Below, one piece after another: positions 1-6,948 of a stretch of DNA of 24,559 nt. The stretch's first letter is position 1, and each line of letters begins with the position of its first letter. Origin of the DNA: Candidatus Falkowbacteria bacterium CG23_combo_of_CG06-09_8_20_14_all_49_15 (GTDB lineage Bacteria > Patescibacteriota > Patescibacteriia > Patescibacteriales > UM-FILTER-48-10); NCBI GenBank assembly GCA_002771615.1, contig PCSD01000097.1:1-24559 (forward strand), read 5' to 3'. The position numbers and the translations under genes are program-made. The notes under the pieces were generated by a model. The model did not search any database. It saw nothing but the letters and a program-made list of their open reading frames with translations, and was not told the origin of the DNA.

Positions 1-37
1 AAAACAAATATTATTTAAAAACTTATGGAGTAGATAA

Positions 38-77
38 CTGATCTGGCCTCGCCAGTTCAGGCTCATCTTTCAATGAG
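38..77. repeat. Two adjacent inverted repeats left of the last gene
   Basis: Two inverted repeats follow each other. In the first, positions 38-47 pair with 51-60 around the 3-base loop CTC, with one T-T mismatch at 42/56. In the second, CTCAT at 62-66 pairs with ATGAG at 73-77. Together with the hairpin at 86-112 they make three stem-loops in 75 bases. They could be the structured 3' end of the transcript of the leftmost gene or part of an RNA that continues outside the window. I do not recognise a known RNA family. Confidence 0.5.
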
Positions 78-80
78 AAA

Positions 81-112
81 AGACTACGGCTTTGCGTACC
101 ACGCAAAACCGT
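81..112 (-). terminator. Probable intrinsic terminator after the leftmost gene
   Basis: Positions 86-97 and 101-112 form a 12-bp stem with a 3-base loop. On the minus strand the only irregular pair is a G-T wobble, whereas on the plus strand it is a C-A mismatch, so the RNA form is the minus-strand transcript. The stem is followed on that strand by a T-rich but interrupted stretch (CTTTTCTC). It lies 9 bases past the stop codon of the unknown gene that ends at 122. The imperfect T tract keeps confidence moderate. Confidence 0.5.
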
Positions 113-121
113 AAAATATTA

Positions 122-922
122 TTAGGCGGGAATTTCTACTAATTCCCGATTTTCCAGCCTGAAAAGATTGATAGCAGAGTTGGTAATATTTTTCCGCCAA
201 CTGTTGTATCTGCTTTTGGCGGCCGCCTCGTCCATTTCCGGAATCATTATCCGATCGCCGTTGATTTCAATAATATACCGACCCTGCAATGATTGGCAGG
301 ATTGCCGATGGATCATTTGAGCTGGCATAAGCGACGGCGGGCTTGAATTTTTTTGGATGTGAGGGCGTTTTTTTGAGCCATGGACTGTTGGACGACAGTA
401 TTTGGCAATAATCTTGCTTAGATTATCGCTACCAAATTCGTTGATATTATACGGCTTTTTGAAATAATACTCCTGATCGCCGTATTTAATCTTATGCGGC
501 TGGCCGGAAATTTTCTCCACCGCATACTCAACGCAAACTTGGAAAATTTTTATCTCCCCTTTTTCCGCGGCTGAATTGATATAACGAAAACGTCCAACTT
601 CAGCCACTAATTGGTCATAAAAATTACCGGGGAAAAGATCATCCCGCCAATTGCGCAGGAAATCGCAATCCAAGCAGAGGAAATACTTTGCCCAATGCTG
701 GGCAATGGTCGTGGTTAGGCAAATGTTATAGAGCGGGCAGCTGTACCAAATGAACTGAGAAAAAAAATCCTGAATATCCGGATAAAAAATTTCTGCGTGC
801 TTTAATTTTTTGTCCAGTTTTTCAGAGACTGGATCAATAAAATGGATTGATAAGCGATCATCGCCTTTTATTTTCCAGGTTATTGATCTTTTGCTTTTGA
901 TTCTGGCCACCTCTTTTTCCAT
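122..922 (-). CDS. Hypothetical protein, 266 residues, with a strong ribosome-binding site
   Basis: I do not recognise this protein. The frame also allows a GTG start at 925, but the ATG at 922 sits 7 bases after a perfect AAGGAGG (930-936, minus strand), so I chose the ATG. The N-terminal third is basic and mixed. Four cysteines at about residues 62, 68, 83 and 86, the last two as C-x2-C, lie in an aromatic-rich stretch and could bind a metal, but no known zinc or iron-sulphur pattern is clear. There is no signal peptide or membrane segment. A Ser/Pro/Lys-rich linker near residues 180-205 precedes a C-terminal segment (GRYIIEINGDRIMIP) that looks like a small beta unit. It is the last gene of the leftward series, 83 bases after recO. 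Its Shine-Dalgarno box and start context differ from every other gene here, which may point to separate origin or regulation. Confidence 0.7.
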   Translation of the reverse strand: MEKEVARIKSKRSITWKIKGDDRLSIHFIDPVSEKLDKKLKHAEIFYPDIQDFFSQFIWYSCPLYNICLTTTIAQHWAKYFLCLDCDFLRNWRDDLFPGNFYDQLVAEVGRFRYINSAAEKGEIKIFQVCVEYAVEKISGQPHKIKYGDQEYYFKKPYNINEFGSDNLSKIIAKYCRPTVHGSKKRPHIQKNSSPPSLMPAQMIHRQSCQSLQGRYIIEINGDRIMIPEMDEAAAKSRYNSWRKNITNSAINLFRLENRELVEIPA

Positions 923-929
923 CACTGTT

Positions 930-936
930 CCTCCTT
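930..936 (-). promoter_or_regulatory. Canonical Shine-Dalgarno box AAGGAGG
   Basis: The minus strand reads AAGGAGG seven bases before the ATG at 922. It decides the start of the leftmost gene, and it is the only perfect anti-16S match I found before any start codon in the window. Directly upstream, 940-955 is a perfect palindrome (GAAATA, loop, TATTTC) that could fold next to the ribosome-binding site. Confidence 0.75.
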
Positions 937-1005
937 TGTGAAATATTGATATTTCCCCCTGCCAAAAATTTAATGTGCTAATTTGTTATTATTTAAGCAA
1001 TAAAA

Positions 1006-1725
1006 TCAAAAAAAGTCAATCGCCAAATGGTGCTTGATAAAAGCGCGATTTATTTTTTGCAAGGCCGGGAAAAAACCGTCGGGCGGCAAAGCGTAATTTA
1101 TCTCCTGCCCGGGCCGGAAAATAATCTCCTTCAGCCAAGCCGCCAGGGGCGTCGGGCAGGCCAAATCCGCCGGGGTATGGCAGGCGGCGCAAACCAAACC
1201 GCCCGCGGCCGGCCGAAAAAAAACCTTCCCCGCCCGGACATTTCGCCCGCATTGTAGGCAAACTTCAAGTTCCGGCGTAAAACCCAGGCGCGCGGACAAT
1301 TTCCAAATAAAAGCATTCAGCCAAAAATCCGCCTCGGCGACCGCCCCTTTTTCCAGGCGGCTAAGAAAATCTTTGAGTAAAAAATAAATTTCCCGGTCCG
1401 GCTCTTCCCGCGCCACGGCTCTATCAAGAAGATAAAGCGCTGTCCAGGCACGACGGGTTTTTTCCAGGCTGGTCCTGATGAAACGGCCGGCCAGGAAATT
1501 TCTGGCGCCGCCGACATAATCAAAGCGCCGGCCGCGGATCACCATCACCTCCGCCTCGTTCAAAGGTTCAAGGTGGCCGGACAATTTTGAAGCCGGCTTC
1601 AAGGCACCGCGGACCACCAGATTCATCCGGCCGCGGTCCAAACTATAGGCGCTCACCCGCGCGTCCGCTTCCCGATAGACCTCTTTTGATAAAACTATAA
1701 TTTTAGTCAAATATGTTTCTTCCAT
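1006..1725 (-). CDS. recO: DNA repair protein RecO
   Basis: RecO assists RecF and RecR in loading RecA onto SSB-coated single-stranded DNA during recombinational gap repair and can anneal complementary strands. The N-terminal part (about residues 1-75) is the OB-fold, with the typical opening in which external signals such as KIIVLSKEVYREADARV lead into a basic strand. The C-terminal helical domain carries a four-cysteine zinc site at residues 156, 159, 179 and 182 (CLQC and CAAC), as in many RecO proteins. The length of 239 residues is normal. An upstream in-frame TTG at 1767 would overlap ruvX and adds an unlikely N-terminus, so the ATG at 1725 is preferred. It lies 16 bases after the ruvX stop codon, probably in the same transcript, and ends with TGA. 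Confidence 0.9.
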   Translation of the reverse strand: MEETYLTKIIVLSKEVYREADARVSAYSLDRGRMNLVVRGALKPASKLSGHLEPLNEAEVMVIRGRRFDYVGGARNFLAGRFIRTSLEKTRRAWTALYLLDRAVAREEPDREIYFLLKDFLSRLEKGAVAEADFWLNAFIWKLSARLGFTPELEVCLQCGRNVRAGKVFFRPAAGGLVCAACHTPADLACPTPLAAWLKEIIFRPGQEINYALPPDGFFPALQKINRAFIKHHLAIDFF

Positions 1726-1741
1726 GATATTTTTCCGATTA

Positions 1742-2137
1742 TCATGACGTCCGGGAAGGGCGGTCAAAATATGTCTGCAGGATGAGCATCGCGGCCGTGG
1801 CGTGATTTTTCCGGCTTTTCGTCTGGGCGGACAAAAAAAGCGCGCTCGCGGCGCGACTGGTCAGTCTTTCATCAATTTTTTCCACCGGCCCGGAAAAAAT
1901 ATCTTTCAGCCACGAAAAAAAAGATCGGTACGAATCAGACGCGGAAAATCGGCCGTCCGCCAGATTGGCCGGAACGCCAATCACAATCAAACCGGGCTTT
2001 TCTTGCTGAATAATTTTAGCCAATTCCATTCTGGACTGGACCGCGCCCAAGGGCGTAGCCAGCCGGTTTTCCAAGTCGCCGATCGCCAAACCCAGATGCT
2101 TTTCCCCCCAATCAAGACCCAAAACGATTTTTGCCAT
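1742..2137 (-). CDS. ruvX: RuvX/YqgF-family putative Holliday junction resolvase
   Basis: This 131-residue protein belongs to the YqgF/RuvX branch of the RNase H fold, implicated in Holliday junction resolution and, in some bacteria, pre-16S rRNA processing. Visible landmarks are the first strand with the catalytic aspartate (GLDWGEKHLGLAIGD, Asp9), the strand LIVIGVP near residues 50-56, the DERLTS motif (89-94) and the C-terminal helix ending ILQTYFD. In that helix the family normally has an Asp before the AA pair. The codon here is CAC, giving His112 in the segment RKNHATAAM, so one expected active-site carboxylate appears replaced. The start codon lies one base after the map stop codon, indicating cotranscription with map and recO. 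Family assignment is firm; catalytic competence is uncertain. Confidence 0.9.
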   Translation of the reverse strand: MAKIVLGLDWGEKHLGLAIGDLENRLATPLGAVQSRMELAKIIQQEKPGLIVIGVPANLADGRFSASDSYRSFFSWLKDIFSGPVEKIDERLTSRAASALFLSAQTKSRKNHATAAMLILQTYFDRPSRTS

Positions 2138-2138
2138 A

Positions 2139-2933
2139 TTATAAAGATGTTATCACCCGGCAAACGTCCGCGGTCAAAGCGATGGTGTGCTCAAAATGCG
2201 CGCTCAGCCGGCCATCCGCCGTGCGGATCGTAAAACCGTCCGCCGCGAGGGTGATTTCCGGACCGCCGGCATTGATCATCGGCTCCAAAGCGAGCACCAT
2301 GCCAGATTTTAACCTAAGATTAAAAAAATTCTTCTCCCGCGGAACATAATTTGGCACATTCGGCTCTTCGTGCACGGCATAGCCGACGCCATGCCCGACT
2401 AAATCGCGCACAATGGAAAAACCGGAACCGGCCACGGTTTTTTCCACGGCCCGGCCAATATCAAAAAGCCAAGCGCCGGGACGGGCAACGGCGATGGCCG
2501 CACGCAAAGATTTTTCCGTCAGGGCGATCAATTTTTTCGCTTCTTCGCTCACTTGGCCAACCGGCACGGTCGCGGCCATATCCGTGTATAATCCGCTCTG
2601 CCCGTCTGCCCAAGGGTACTCCATGCCGATATCCAGGCCGACAATATCGCCGGCGCGCAAAATTCGCGCGGGCAAAGCAGGGGCGTGCACAATTTCTTCA
2701 TTGATGGAAACGCACAAAGCCGTGGGATAGGCGTTAGTTTCGTGGCGGGAACGGTATTGTAAAAAAGATGGACGACCGCCGATTTTTCTGATTTCCCCAA
2801 CCGCGCAATCTTCCAATTCGGCCGTGCTGGCGCCGGGCCGACACAAACTTTTCAATTTCTCCATCACCATGGCTAATTTTTTTCCTCCCCGGCGTAAAAC
2901 GGCAATCTCTTGTTTATTTTTAATGGTAATCAT
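2139..2933 (-). CDS. map: Methionine aminopeptidase, type I
   Basis: Map removes the initiator methionine from nascent proteins whose second residue is small. All five metal ligands of the pita-bread fold can be placed: Asp101 in GLDIG, Asp118 in YTDMA, His181 in GHGVG, Glu217 in ALEPMI and Glu248 in HFEHT. The substrate-side histidines His83 and His188 (VHEEP) are also present. The 264-residue length and the absence of an N-terminal zinc domain fit type Ia. In many bacteria map lies beside secY and adk in the spc operon. Here it sits further downstream, separated from secY by the ABC transporter and an unknown gene, and no adk is in the window. The ATG at 2933 follows the upstream unknown gene by 9 bases, so the two are likely cotranscribed. 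Confidence 0.95.
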   Translation of the reverse strand: MITIKNKQEIAVLRRGGKKLAMVMEKLKSLCRPGASTAELEDCAVGEIRKIGGRPSFLQYRSRHETNAYPTALCVSINEEIVHAPALPARILRAGDIVGLDIGMEYPWADGQSGLYTDMAATVPVGQVSEEAKKLIALTEKSLRAAIAVARPGAWLFDIGRAVEKTVAGSGFSIVRDLVGHGVGYAVHEEPNVPNYVPREKNFFNLRLKSGMVLALEPMINAGGPEITLAADGFTIRTADGRLSAHFEHTIALTADVCRVITSL

Positions 2934-2942
2934 ATAAAAAAA

Positions 2943-3683
2943 TTAACGGCCAATATTAGACAAATTACTCCGATTAAGCAAAGATCCGGGCGCGGAGGGA
3001 TTATTGATCGCGGCCCGTCCAGACGGCTGGACAGCTGGATTAACGGCCGGCGAGGATTGATGAGAATTGATAGACACTGACGGACCGCGGGCGGCACTCT
3101 GGGCACTTGATACTGTGGCCTGGCTTTTCTTATAAAAAACCGCCTCATCATGCTGGTTATATGTCCCATAACGGCTGACCGCCGAACCTTCCTCTCTTTC
3201 CCGGCTGATAATGGTCTGCAGAATATTAATTTTCGCTTGCCGCTCAAATCTTTTTTTAACAGGGTCCAATTTCCCGGTCCGCATCGCCTCTTTGACATCT
3301 TCTCTTTTTAAAAAAGACTTTATGTCCGTAATGCCCAATTTTTTCCGGGCAAATTCCCTGACCTGATCCAAGGACAAACGTTGGCCATTGACGATTTCGG
3401 CCACTTGCTTGGCTTTCTCCGTGCTTAAGCCGAACCGTTCAACCAGAGCCTTGATTTTCGCTTCTTTACTGATATATTTTCCACTGCCGAAAATTTTTGC
3501 CACCTCATTGCGGACAGTAATTTGATCAAGATTTTTCACCGGAGGCAGATCTCGCTTGGCGCGTTCAGCATTTAGGCTTATAACTGATTGCGCGCGGGAT
3601 GGTTTGACTTTATCGCCAATTTTAGCGTCATTAAATTTTTTATTGTTTGCTAATTGATGTATATAGTATGATACATTACTCAT
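2943..3683 (-). CDS. Hypothetical protein, 246 residues, helical with a disordered tail
   Basis: I do not recognise a family. Residues 1-175 are rich in Lys, Arg, Glu and Leu and look largely helical, with a central segment (about residues 55-120) that resembles two successive small helical motifs around the words GLSTEKAKQVAEI and LGITDIKSFLKREDVKEAM. From about residue 180 the sequence becomes a low-complexity tail rich in Ser, Asn, Pro and Ala without obvious structure. There is no signal peptide or membrane helix, so a cytoplasmic protein is likely. It lies between an ABC transporter permease and map, 9 bases from the latter, and has its own TATAAT-like element upstream. It could be a lineage-restricted protein. 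Confidence 0.7.
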   Translation of the reverse strand: MSNVSYYIHQLANNKKFNDAKIGDKVKPSRAQSVISLNAERAKRDLPPVKNLDQITVRNEVAKIFGSGKYISKEAKIKALVERFGLSTEKAKQVAEIVNGQRLSLDQVREFARKKLGITDIKSFLKREDVKEAMRTGKLDPVKKRFERQAKINILQTIISREREEGSAVSRYGTYNQHDEAVFYKKSQATVSSAQSAARGPSVSINSHQSSPAVNPAVQPSGRAAINNPSAPGSLLNRSNLSNIGR

Positions 3684-3724
3684 ATTTTTTATTGCAAAAT
3701 TAATAATTATCTGGACAATTTTTG

Positions 3725-3730
3725 ATTATA
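3725..3730 (-). promoter_or_regulatory. Possible -10 element before the 246-residue unknown gene
   Basis: The minus strand reads TATAAT at 3730-3725, about 40 bases before the ATG at 3683. I could not find a good -35 hexamer at the usual distance, so this is a weak prediction supported only by the perfect -10 match and the 179-base gap to the permease gene. Confidence 0.35.
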
Positions 3731-3824
3731 AGAGGAACGCCAAAGTTTATTGGATATTATTTTTCATATTTCTCTTTTTATTCTTATTTTTCTTATTTTC
3801 TATTTTACGCAAAATTTTTAATAA

Positions 3825-3840
3825 ATTTGTCCGAACAAAT
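3825..3840 (-). terminator. Possible weak terminator after the ABC permease gene
   Basis: ATTTGT and ACAAAT form a perfect 6-bp stem around a TCGG loop on the minus strand, 22 bases past the permease stop codon. It is followed by TTATTAAAAATTTT rather than an unbroken T run and is AT-rich, so termination may be inefficient. The gap from here to 3684 is A/G-rich on the transcript strand (strongest between 3759 and 3815) and holds no recognisable gene. Confidence 0.35.
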
Positions 3841-3862
3841 GATAAATAAAAAAATGCTTGAC

Positions 3863-5059
3863 CTATTTATACCGCAAGGCATCCAAGCAATTTATTTTGG
3901 CCGCCCGGCTGGCCGGATAAACGCCGGTCGCAAAGCCGACAAAAGTGGAAAAGATCATAATAAAAAGCACGAACCAATAAGGCGTGGCAAAAAGGTCAAT
4001 TTTCACGCCGCCCATCACGCCCGCCAGCAAATTTATGCCGTAATTAAAAGCCTCGCCCGCGGCCAGACCGATCAGCACTCCGCCCAGGCCGCCAAAAAAA
4101 CCGATGATCACGGACTCGCCCAAAAACATGTTCCAAATGTCCGCATTGGCCGCGCCCAGCGCTTTCATGATGCCGATCTCCTGCGTTCTTTCCAAAAGAG
4201 CGATAGTCATGGTGTTGAACATGCCGATCGCGGACACGATCAGGGCCACGATGCCGAAAAGGCCGAGCACGATTTGGACCACGCGGAAAATCTGGTTGGC
4301 CTGCTCAATAATATCCGACAAGGCGCTCACGATGTAGCCCTGGCTGATGATCGCTTCGCGCACCGCGTTCAGATTCTTTTCCTCATCCACTTTGACCTTG
4401 ACCCGGCTATAAGAATAATTATCGGCCGGCGGCAAAGTGCTGGCGGAAAGATAAAGATAGCTTGAGCTTTCTTCATTGATAACACCGGACAAGCGAAAAG
4501 GGCCGGCCAGTTCGGTATATTCCAAACCGCTGTCATGAGTCAAATCATAAACCAACAATTTAATATCAGACACCTCCGCGACTTTTTTCTCGTCAATATT
4601 AAACAAAGCCAAAGCGTTGGAAGAAATGACGATTTTCCCCTGCTCGGCCGCTTCGTCCGTGAACAATTCGCCAACGGACGGAGTTATCCCGTCCAAGGCG
4701 AAAAAATCGCTCCGGACAAAATTCGTGTTGACTTCGGAAGAAATCCCGTTGACCACCATCTGTGTGCGCGCGGTTAGCACCGGACTGATTTTTTCCACGA
4801 ACGGCACGCTTTGGATCTTTTCCAAAGCGGCTTTATCCAAAGGCAAAGCCGTAGCATCGGCGGTGCTGACGTCCAAAGAAAGCAGGGCGTCCGAAGTCGT
4901 GATCTGGTTCAAAATCAAAAGCTGGAGGCCATAGCCGAACGAAACTAAAAAAAGAATGGTGCCGATCCCCACGCTGATGCCCAAAATGGTCAACAATGTC
5001 CGCAGGCGATTTGTGCGGAACATCCGCGTTGATAGGCGAAAAATATCTATCACCAGCAT
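3863..5059 (-). CDS. MacB/LolC-type ABC transporter permease
   Basis: This 398-residue protein has the four-helix layout of MacB/FtsX-family permeases, which work mechanically across the membrane rather than forming a classical channel. Helix 1 spans about residues 20-45. A large extracytoplasmic domain follows (about 46-255). The C-terminal FtsX domain holds helices at about 258-286, 312-340 and 358-381. The family hallmark RTQEIGIMKALGA (residues 291-303) is the coupling region that contacts the ATPase, and the protein ends with YPASRAAKINCLDALRYK, also typical. It begins 70 bases after the stop codon of the ATPase gene and is surely its partner. Substrates of such systems include lipoproteins, peptides and envelope stress signals. 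Which applies here cannot be read from the sequence. Confidence 0.92.
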   Translation of the reverse strand: MLVIDIFRLSTRMFRTNRLRTLLTILGISVGIGTILFLVSFGYGLQLLILNQITTSDALLSLDVSTADATALPLDKAALEKIQSVPFVEKISPVLTARTQMVVNGISSEVNTNFVRSDFFALDGITPSVGELFTDEAAEQGKIVISSNALALFNIDEKKVAEVSDIKLLVYDLTHDSGLEYTELAGPFRLSGVINEESSSYLYLSASTLPPADNYSYSRVKVKVDEEKNLNAVREAIISQGYIVSALSDIIEQANQIFRVVQIVLGLFGIVALIVSAIGMFNTMTIALLERTQEIGIMKALGAANADIWNMFLGESVIIGFFGGLGGVLIGLAAGEAFNYGINLLAGVMGGVKIDLFATPYWFVLFIMIFSTFVGFATGVYPASRAAKINCLDALRYK

Positions 5060-5129
5060 AAAATTATCTGATTTTTGCGCTTAATAATACAATATTAATA
5101 AGATTTGAATAATCTTGGCCGGAAAAAAA

Positions 5130-6803
5130 TTAAGTTTTGTCCGTCGGGCCGGGTTTAACCGGCGCGGCCGTAGCTGAAGCGTCCGGACTGGCCAGAGCCG
5201 GCGCCAGACTTGCTCCGGCATCGCTGGACATCGGATCTTGCGCAACCGGATCAATCTTTTTTTCTTCCGGATGGACAAGTATTTCTGCCACTTCCCGGGG
5301 AGCGGGCCCGTTAACGGCCGGATCAGCGGACGACGAGCCAACTGATTTCAAGGCGGCAAAAATATCTTCGTTGCCGGCTTCCGACTCTGTCTTTTTCCCC
5401 AGAGACGGCAGGCTTTGGGCGGAAAAAGGCTCGGCCAAATTCACTCCCTGCGCCACGCCGTAGCCAAGCACCAGCACCAGCTCCAACTCCTCGGTCATGG
5501 AACGGGCCGTTTTGCTGTTTAAACCAATACCCCCGTCCTTGAAGGGCAGATCCAGGGCCCGATAAAAATCATTCTTATTGATAGCCGCTTTCAGGCGGTC
5601 GCGGACGGCCTGGCGCAAGCGTAAAACAGCCATTTCCGGCAAATGGCCGGCGAATCGGTAATAACAAGTTTTTAAAAGATACTCCGCGGCCTTTTCCGCT
5701 TTTTCATCAAGCGTCAGCTCCGGATGCTGGCCGCTTTCGTCCTTGCGCTGATGGGCATGACGATAAATAAAATACGCCAAACGGATGGCCCGATTGATCC
5801 GCCGGCTGACTTTTTCCGCGGTCCGGGCGTCAAAACCGACGCCACCCTGGCTTTCCGGCAAATTCAGCAACTTCTGGAATTCTTCCGCATTGATGTTGTT
5901 CAACAATTTTCTCTGCAAAATATCTTCAAAAACCCTTGTTTCTTCCAGATTACGGGTGGTAATAAAATGGTGCGCGAAAAGCTTGGCCTTATACGGCATG
6001 ATCAGCACATTGATCTGCTCCGGAGTCAGACCCTGATAAGCGCGCATTAAATTCTCAATTTCCGAGCTAGGCGGCCGCGCCATATTAGCCGCGACTTTTT
6101 TACGATTCTTCTGCCGATTGATCGTCTCGCGGGTAATCATTCCGTCTTTCATGTAAATGATCCGGTCGCCATATTCCAAATTTTCCGGATTGTGAGTGAC
6201 CATGATGACGGTTTTCTTTTCCTTGGTGTTTAATTCATTCATGATTTCCAGCACATTGCGCGCGGAGACAGAATCCAAATTTCCGACCGGTTCATCAGCC
6301 AGAATAATGTCAGGATTATTGACGATCGCGCGCGCGATGCCGATCCTTTGCTGCTGGCCGCCGGACAGTTCCGTGGGAATCTTGTATGCTTGGGGTTTGA
6401 TGCCGAATCTTTCCAGCAAATTCATGGCTTTTTGTTCACGATCATTTTTTCTGGTGTTAAAAAAAAGCAAAGGCAGGGCGACATTTTCTAAAACCGTCAG
6501 AGAGGTAATCAGGTTGTAGGCCTGAAAAATCATACCCAGATCCTTCCGGTGATACTGGACGAACTCCGACCGTTTCATATCCGAAAAATCTTTGCCTTTG
6601 ATAAGCAATTGGCCGTTCATAGGCTTTTCCAGGCCGGCAAAAATATTCAGCAATGTTGACTTCCCGCACCCGGAAGGACCGAAAATAATGACAAATTCTT
6701 CCGGATAGATATCCACAGTAATATTAATCAAAGCCTTAAATTCGTTGTCCTGGCCGGGATTATAGACAAAATTGATGTTTTGGGCGGAAATAAGCGGATC
6801 CAT
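5130..6803 (-). CDS. MacB/LolD-type ABC ATPase with a long repeat-bearing C-terminal extension
   Basis: Residues 1 to about 228 are a complete ABC ATPase: Walker A GPSGCGKST (42-50), Q-loop FQAYNL (93-98), signature LSGGQ (146-150), Walker B IILADEP (166-172), D-loop GNLD and H-loop VTH (202-204). The lineage is that of LolD/MacB export ATPases, normally about 230 residues. The protein continues to residue 557. Residues 250-450 contain two related copies of a helical unit that share the pattern IN-x3-F-x3-L-x-LP-x3-GG-x-G-x4-TA (about 304-329 and 408-433). The last 90 residues are rich in Pro, Ala, Ser and Asp and look disordered. An upstream in-frame start at 6866 would place translation at the predicted transcription start, so the ATG at 6803, where homology begins, is chosen. 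It is followed by its permease partner. Confidence 0.92.
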   Translation of the reverse strand: MDPLISAQNINFVYNPGQDNEFKALINITVDIYPEEFVIIFGPSGCGKSTLLNIFAGLEKPMNGQLLIKGKDFSDMKRSEFVQYHRKDLGMIFQAYNLITSLTVLENVALPLLFFNTRKNDREQKAMNLLERFGIKPQAYKIPTELSGGQQQRIGIARAIVNNPDIILADEPVGNLDSVSARNVLEIMNELNTKEKKTVIMVTHNPENLEYGDRIIYMKDGMITRETINRQKNRKKVAANMARPPSSEIENLMRAYQGLTPEQINVLIMPYKAKLFAHHFITTRNLEETRVFEDILQRKLLNNINAEEFQKLLNLPESQGGVGFDARTAEKVSRRINRAIRLAYFIYRHAHQRKDESGQHPELTLDEKAEKAAEYLLKTCYYRFAGHLPEMAVLRLRQAVRDRLKAAINKNDFYRALDLPFKDGGIGLNSKTARSMTEELELVLVLGYGVAQGVNLAEPFSAQSLPSLGKKTESEAGNEDIFAALKSVGSSSADPAVNGPAPREVAEILVHPEEKKIDPVAQDPMSSDAGASLAPALASPDASATAAPVKPGPTDKT

Positions 6804-6866
6804 AGCGGAAAAAAATATATAAAAAAATTTATGCTTAAAAAAATAGCGGCGTGGATAAGTAATCAA

Positions 6867-6875
6867 ATTATAACA
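6867..6875 (-). promoter_or_regulatory. Extended -10 promoter for the ABC transporter genes
   Basis: The minus strand reads TGTTATAAT, a TGn extended -10 element with a perfect TATAAT hexamer, just downstream of the terminator that follows secY. The predicted transcription start is near 6860, giving a leader of about 57 bases to the ATG at 6803. No good -35 hexamer is visible, which is common for extended -10 promoters. Confidence 0.55.
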
Positions 6876-6892
6876 TAAATTCGTAAAAACAC

Positions 6893-6916
6893 AAAAAAAG
6901 AGCCGGGCGCTCTTTT
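6893..6916 (-). terminator. Intrinsic terminator after secY
   Basis: AAAAGAGC (6909-6916 on the minus strand) pairs perfectly with GCTCTTTT (6896-6903) around a 5-base loop, and the run of T continues for three further bases beyond the stem. It lies about 32 bases after the secY stop codon. This is the best intrinsic terminator in the window and marks the end of the S10/spc transcript. Confidence 0.85.
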
Positions 6917-6948
6917 GGAATAAAAAATATAATTATACTTTACATACC

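Noticed and set aside
1726..1767. Upstream start of recO overlapping ruvX
   Set aside because: It begins at TTG inside ruvX and adds 14 residues not seen in RecO. The ATG at 1725 is better.
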